Part shown: in pieces, positions 6,309-7,931 of the stretch
Numbering within the stretch: the stretch's first letter is position 1
How the letters are laid out: each line of letters starts with the position of its first letter
Origin: RBG-16-66-20 sp035517595
GTDB taxonomy: Bacteria > Pseudomonadota > Gammaproteobacteria > Burkholderiales > SG8-39
Length of the DNA stretch: 7,931 bases
Direction: 5' to 3'
NCBI GenBank assembly: GCA_035517595.1
Contig: DATIYN010000121.1
Coordinates: 1 to 7,931 of the forward strand
Made by a program: the position numbers and the translations under genes
Notes under the pieces: generated by a model
What the model was told of the DNA's origin: nothing
Database searches by the model: none
Seen by the model: the letters and a program-made list of their open reading frames with translations, nothing else

Positions 6309-6472
6309 ATCCTTCCCGGCCGCGATCGCGATCCCGTCCCGGCCGCGGCCATGATCCGGCGATCGCTCCATGGTGCCTTGATCACCGTCAATACGAGCGG
6401 AAGCCACAGCGGAAGAATCGCAGGGATCCGCTTTCCCGCAGATTCTCGACGAATTCCAGACCGGAGAACACC
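6309..6472 (+). other. Leader region between tRNA-Ser and the thiolase gene
   Basis: 164 nt without a credible gene. It contains an 11-bp direct repeat TCCCGGCCGCG (6314-6324 and 6337-6347), two copies of the palindrome GCGATCGC (6322-6329 and 6359-6366), and then the FNR-type site and candidate -10 box listed separately. GGAGA at 6463-6467 is the ribosome binding site of the thiolase. No T-tailed terminator for the tRNA is visible, so some read-through into the thiolase cannot be excluded. Confidence 0.5.
6378..6391 (+). promoter_or_regulatory. FNR/ANR/DNR-type operator upstream of the thiolase gene
   Basis: TTGAT-CACC-GTCAA is a dyad matching the FNR-family consensus TTGAT-N4-ATCAA at nine of ten arm positions. 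A candidate -10 box AAGAAT (6413-6418, four of six matches) begins 28.5 nt from the dyad centre. That puts the centre about 41 bp before a start near 6425, the geometry of class II FNR activation. The leader before the ATG at 6473 would be about 47 nt. Which CRP/FNR-family protein binds cannot be told from the site. Confidence 0.62.
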
Positions 6473-7657
6473 ATGACGAAGACCGAGGTGGTCCTGTGCA
6501 ATCCCGTTCGCACGGCGATCGGCAGCTACGGAGGCTCGCTGAAGTCGATTCCGGCGCCGAAGCTCGGCGCCACCGCCATCGCCGAGGTTCTGCGGCGTTC
6601 GGGCGTCGCGCCGGGCGAGATCGACACCGTGATCATGGGCCAGGTCGTGCAGGCCGGAGCACGCATGAATCCGGCGCGCCAGGCGGCACTCGGCGCGGGC
6701 TTGCCGGTCAGCGTCCCGGCGATGACGGTCAACCGCGTCTGCGGCTCGGGGGCACAGGCCATCGCGAGCGCGGCGCTCGAGATCCTGGCGGGCAACGTGA
6801 AATGCGCGATCGCGGGCGGAATGGAGAACATGGACATGGCGCCGTATCTGGTCCCGGCCGCCCGCTGGGGCTATCGCATGGGCGACGGCGCGCTTCTCGA
6901 CAGCATGCTCTTCGACGGGCTCAACGACGCCTTTTCGGGCCAGCACTCGGGCTGGCACACCGAGGATCTGGTCGCGAAATACGCAATCGCGCGCTCGGAG
7001 CAGGATCGCTGGGCGGCGCGCTCGCAGCAGCGGTTTTCCGCATCGCAGGCGCGGGGCGTGTTCGACCAGGAGATCGCCGGCGTGGAGGTCAAGGGACGCA
7101 AGGGCCTGGAGATCTTCGGCCGCGATGAGAACAACCGTCCGGATACCACCGCGGAAGCGCTGGGCAAGCTCAAGCCCGCGTTCCGCAAGGACGGCACGAT
7201 CACCGCGGGCAACGCGCCCGGGCTGAACAGCGGCGCCTCCGCGATGATCGTCGCCGAGCGCGGCTGGGCCGAAGGCAAGGGCTTGAAGCCCCTGGCGAAG
7301 CTGCTGTCCTACGGCGTCGCGGCGGTCGAGCCAGGCATGTTCGGAATCGGTCCGGTCCCCGCCGTGCGCCAGGCCGTCGAACGGGCGGGCTGGAAATTGG
7401 GCGACGTACAGCGCATCGAAATCAATGAGGCCTTCGCGGCGATCGCGCTCGCCTGCGTGCGCGAGCTCGGCCTGGACGAGAACATCGTCAATGTCGAAGG
7501 CGGAGCCATCGCGCACGGCCATCCCATCGGCGCGACCGGTGCCGTGCTGACGACCCGGCTTCTGCACTCGATGGAGCGCGACAATCTGAAGCGCGGCGTC
7601 GTGACGCTCTGCATCGGCGGCGGCCAGGGCATCGCGCTTGCGTTCGAGCGGCCCTGA
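6473..7657 (+). CDS. Acetyl-CoA acetyltransferase family thiolase
   Basis: A 394-residue type II thiolase of usual length. It catalyses reversible Claisen condensation of two acyl-CoA, most likely acetyl-CoA to acetoacetyl-CoA. Seen: the nucleophile Cys90 in VNRVCGSGAQAI; MDMAPYLVP in the cover-loop region; TAGNAPGLNSGASAM; Asn318 in NEAFAAIAL; His350 in GGAIAHGHPIGATGA; and the second catalytic Cys380 in CIGGGQGIA. The full active-site set is present. Two positions differ from the commonest wording: Glu342 where NxNGG usually has Asn, and Ser in GLNSG where Asp is frequent. The frame is open further upstream through the tRNA, but ATG 6473 has GGAGA 5 nt before it and fits the family N-terminus. 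It could be biosynthetic (phaA/atoB-like) or degradative; the neighbouring MaoC-like gene and the FNR-type sites favour polyhydroxybutyrate or fermentative acyl-CoA metabolism. Confidence 0.92.
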   Translation: MTKTEVVLCNPVRTAIGSYGGSLKSIPAPKLGATAIAEVLRRSGVAPGEIDTVIMGQVVQAGARMNPARQAALGAGLPVSVPAMTVNRVCGSGAQAIASAALEILAGNVKCAIAGGMENMDMAPYLVPAARWGYRMGDGALLDSMLFDGLNDAFSGQHSGWHTEDLVAKYAIARSEQDRWAARSQQRFSASQARGVFDQEIAGVEVKGRKGLEIFGRDENNRPDTTAEALGKLKPAFRKDGTITAGNAPGLNSGASAMIVAERGWAEGKGLKPLAKLLSYGVAAVEPGMFGIGPVPAVRQAVERAGWKLGDVQRIEINEAFAAIALACVRELGLDENIVNVEGGAIAHGHPIGATGAVLTTRLLHSMERDNLKRGVVTLCIGGGQGIALAFERP

Positions 7658-7690
7658 AACGCGGTCGCGCCTCTAGCCTGGCCGGGTCGC

Positions 7691-7724
7691 GGCGCGCAGC
7701 GCGCCAACGAAATCCAAGGCGCGC
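7691..7724 (+). other. Overlapping GC-rich inverted repeats in the thiolase 3' region
   Basis: CGCGCC at 7700-7705 can pair with GGCGCG at 7691-7696 (3-nt loop). As GCGCGCC (7699-7705) it can instead pair with GGCGCGC at 7718-7724 (12-nt loop), so the two stems exclude each other. GTCGC (7686-7690) and GCGAC (7726-7730) could close an outer stem. No T run follows either hairpin, so an intrinsic terminator is not supported. It may aid Rho-dependent 3' ends or be chance in GC-rich DNA. Confidence 0.25.
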
Positions 7725-7776
7725 GGCGACTCCGGATTCACGCCGACAAAGCGTAACCCTTTGGTCCGTGGGGGAT

Positions 7777-7790
7777 TTGACGCAGGTCAA
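7777..7790 (+). promoter_or_regulatory. FNR/ANR/DNR-type operator upstream of the MaoC-like gene
   Basis: TTGAC-GCAG-GTCAA is a perfect dyad matching FNR-family consensus TTGAT-N4-ATCAA at eight of ten arm positions; the two changes are symmetric (T to C, A to G). A candidate -10 box TACAGT (7812-7817, four of six matches) begins 28.5 nt from the dyad centre, exactly as at the thiolase site. Transcription would start near 7824, leaving a leader of about 18 nt that carries the ribosome binding site AAGGAG (7831-7836). Confidence 0.68.
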
Positions 7791-7842
7791 GCCCCTCGGA
7801 CCTCGGAGAAATACAGTGAAGCTCCCGGCAAAGGAGCGCACC

Positions 7843-7931
7843 ATGGGCATCGCAGTGGACGATGGGCTCGAGTTCATCGAGAACAAGACGTACGACGAGA
7901 TCAAGGTCGGCGACGGAGCGAGCCTGCAGCG
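7843..7931 (+). CDS. Probable MaoC-type enoyl-CoA hydratase domain protein, likely hydratase/phosphate acetyltransferase fusion (cut by the right window edge)
   Basis: Only 29 complete codons are inside the window. ATG 7843 follows AAGGAG (7831-7836) at 6 nt, the best ribosome binding site in the window. An in-frame GTG at 7816 would overlap the predicted promoter and is not preferred. After a short variable start the peptide reads FIENKTYDEIKVGDGASLQ. FIEN(K/R)T(Y/F)DEIxVGDxASL is the N-terminal wording I associate with MaoC hot-dog domains in the bifunctional enoyl-CoA hydratase/phosphate acetyltransferase of betaproteobacteria. If right, the full protein would have about 460-480 residues, with a phosphotransacetylase domain at the C-terminus, often followed by acetate kinase. 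None of the catalytic residues are in view, so the fusion is inferred from the N-terminus and from the thiolase next door. Confidence 0.62.
   Translation, partial: MGIAVDDGLEFIENKTYDEIKVGDGASLQ

Noticed and set aside
6322..6366. Two GCGATCGC palindromes resembling the cyanobacterial HIP1 repeat
   Set aside because: Only two copies occur in this short leader, and all genes point to a betaproteobacterium. An octamer of this composition is expected occasionally in GC-rich DNA.
6182..6472. Upstream in-frame extension of the thiolase through the tRNA gene
   Set aside because: The extension translates tRNA-Ser and the leader. The ATG at 6473 has a ribosome binding site and matches the family N-terminus.
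6296..7567. 423-codon open frame on the minus strand opposite the thiolase gene
   Set aside because: It runs into the 3' end of the tRNA gene, lacks recognisable motifs, and is a shadow of the thiolase frame.
7691..7705. Hairpin as an intrinsic terminator of the thiolase gene
   Set aside because: The 6-bp stem is not followed by a T run (AACGAAATCC follows), so it does not meet the pattern of a Rho-independent terminator.

Overview
The window is high-GC proteobacterial chromosome and reads best as a betaproteobacterium. That placement is an inference from the gene order ugd-hldA-hldD-cysM followed by a PolB-type exonuclease and rlmD, from the stand-alone heptose kinase domain (enteric bacteria carry a fused HldE), and from the likely MaoC/phosphotransacetylase gene at the right edge. 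No genus can be named from this sequence alone. There are eight protein-coding genes (two cut by the window edges) and one tRNA gene. I see no mobile element, CRISPR array or defence locus.

Region 1 (1-5350, plus strand) is one tightly packed, probably co-transcribed unit. It holds the C-terminal half of UDP-glucose 6-dehydrogenase, heptose-7-phosphate kinase HldA, ADP-heptose epimerase HldD, cysteine synthase CysM, a predicted DEDDy 3'-5' exonuclease, and the 23S rRNA m5U methyltransferase RlmD. Four of the five junctions overlap (4, 4, 4 and 11 bp) and the fifth leaves 2 nt, so translational coupling is likely throughout. The first three genes supply sugars for the lipopolysaccharide core; the last three are housekeeping genes of other pathways riding on the same transcript.

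Region 2 (5351-6220) holds a hairpin terminator between convergent genes and, on the minus strand, a seven-segment membrane protein of the YccA branch of the Bax-inhibitor-1 family, a modulator of the FtsH protease in E. coli. Upstream of it lies a near-consensus heat-shock (sigma-32) promoter whose -35 box ends at the base next to the tRNA gene.

Region 3 (6221-7931, plus strand) starts with tRNA-Ser(UGA), followed by an acetyl-CoA acetyltransferase-type thiolase and the first 29 codons of what looks like a MaoC-type hydratase domain, probably the bifunctional enoyl-CoA hydratase/phosphate acetyltransferase. Each of these two genes is preceded by an FNR/ANR/DNR-type palindrome (TTGAY-N4-GTCAA) placed at the same distance from a candidate -10 box. 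This suggests low-oxygen activation of an acyl-CoA / polyhydroxybutyrate / acetate overflow module.

I did not find a previously undescribed system. The most informative signals are regulatory: the paired FNR-type promoters and the heat-shock promoter in front of the FtsH modulator.
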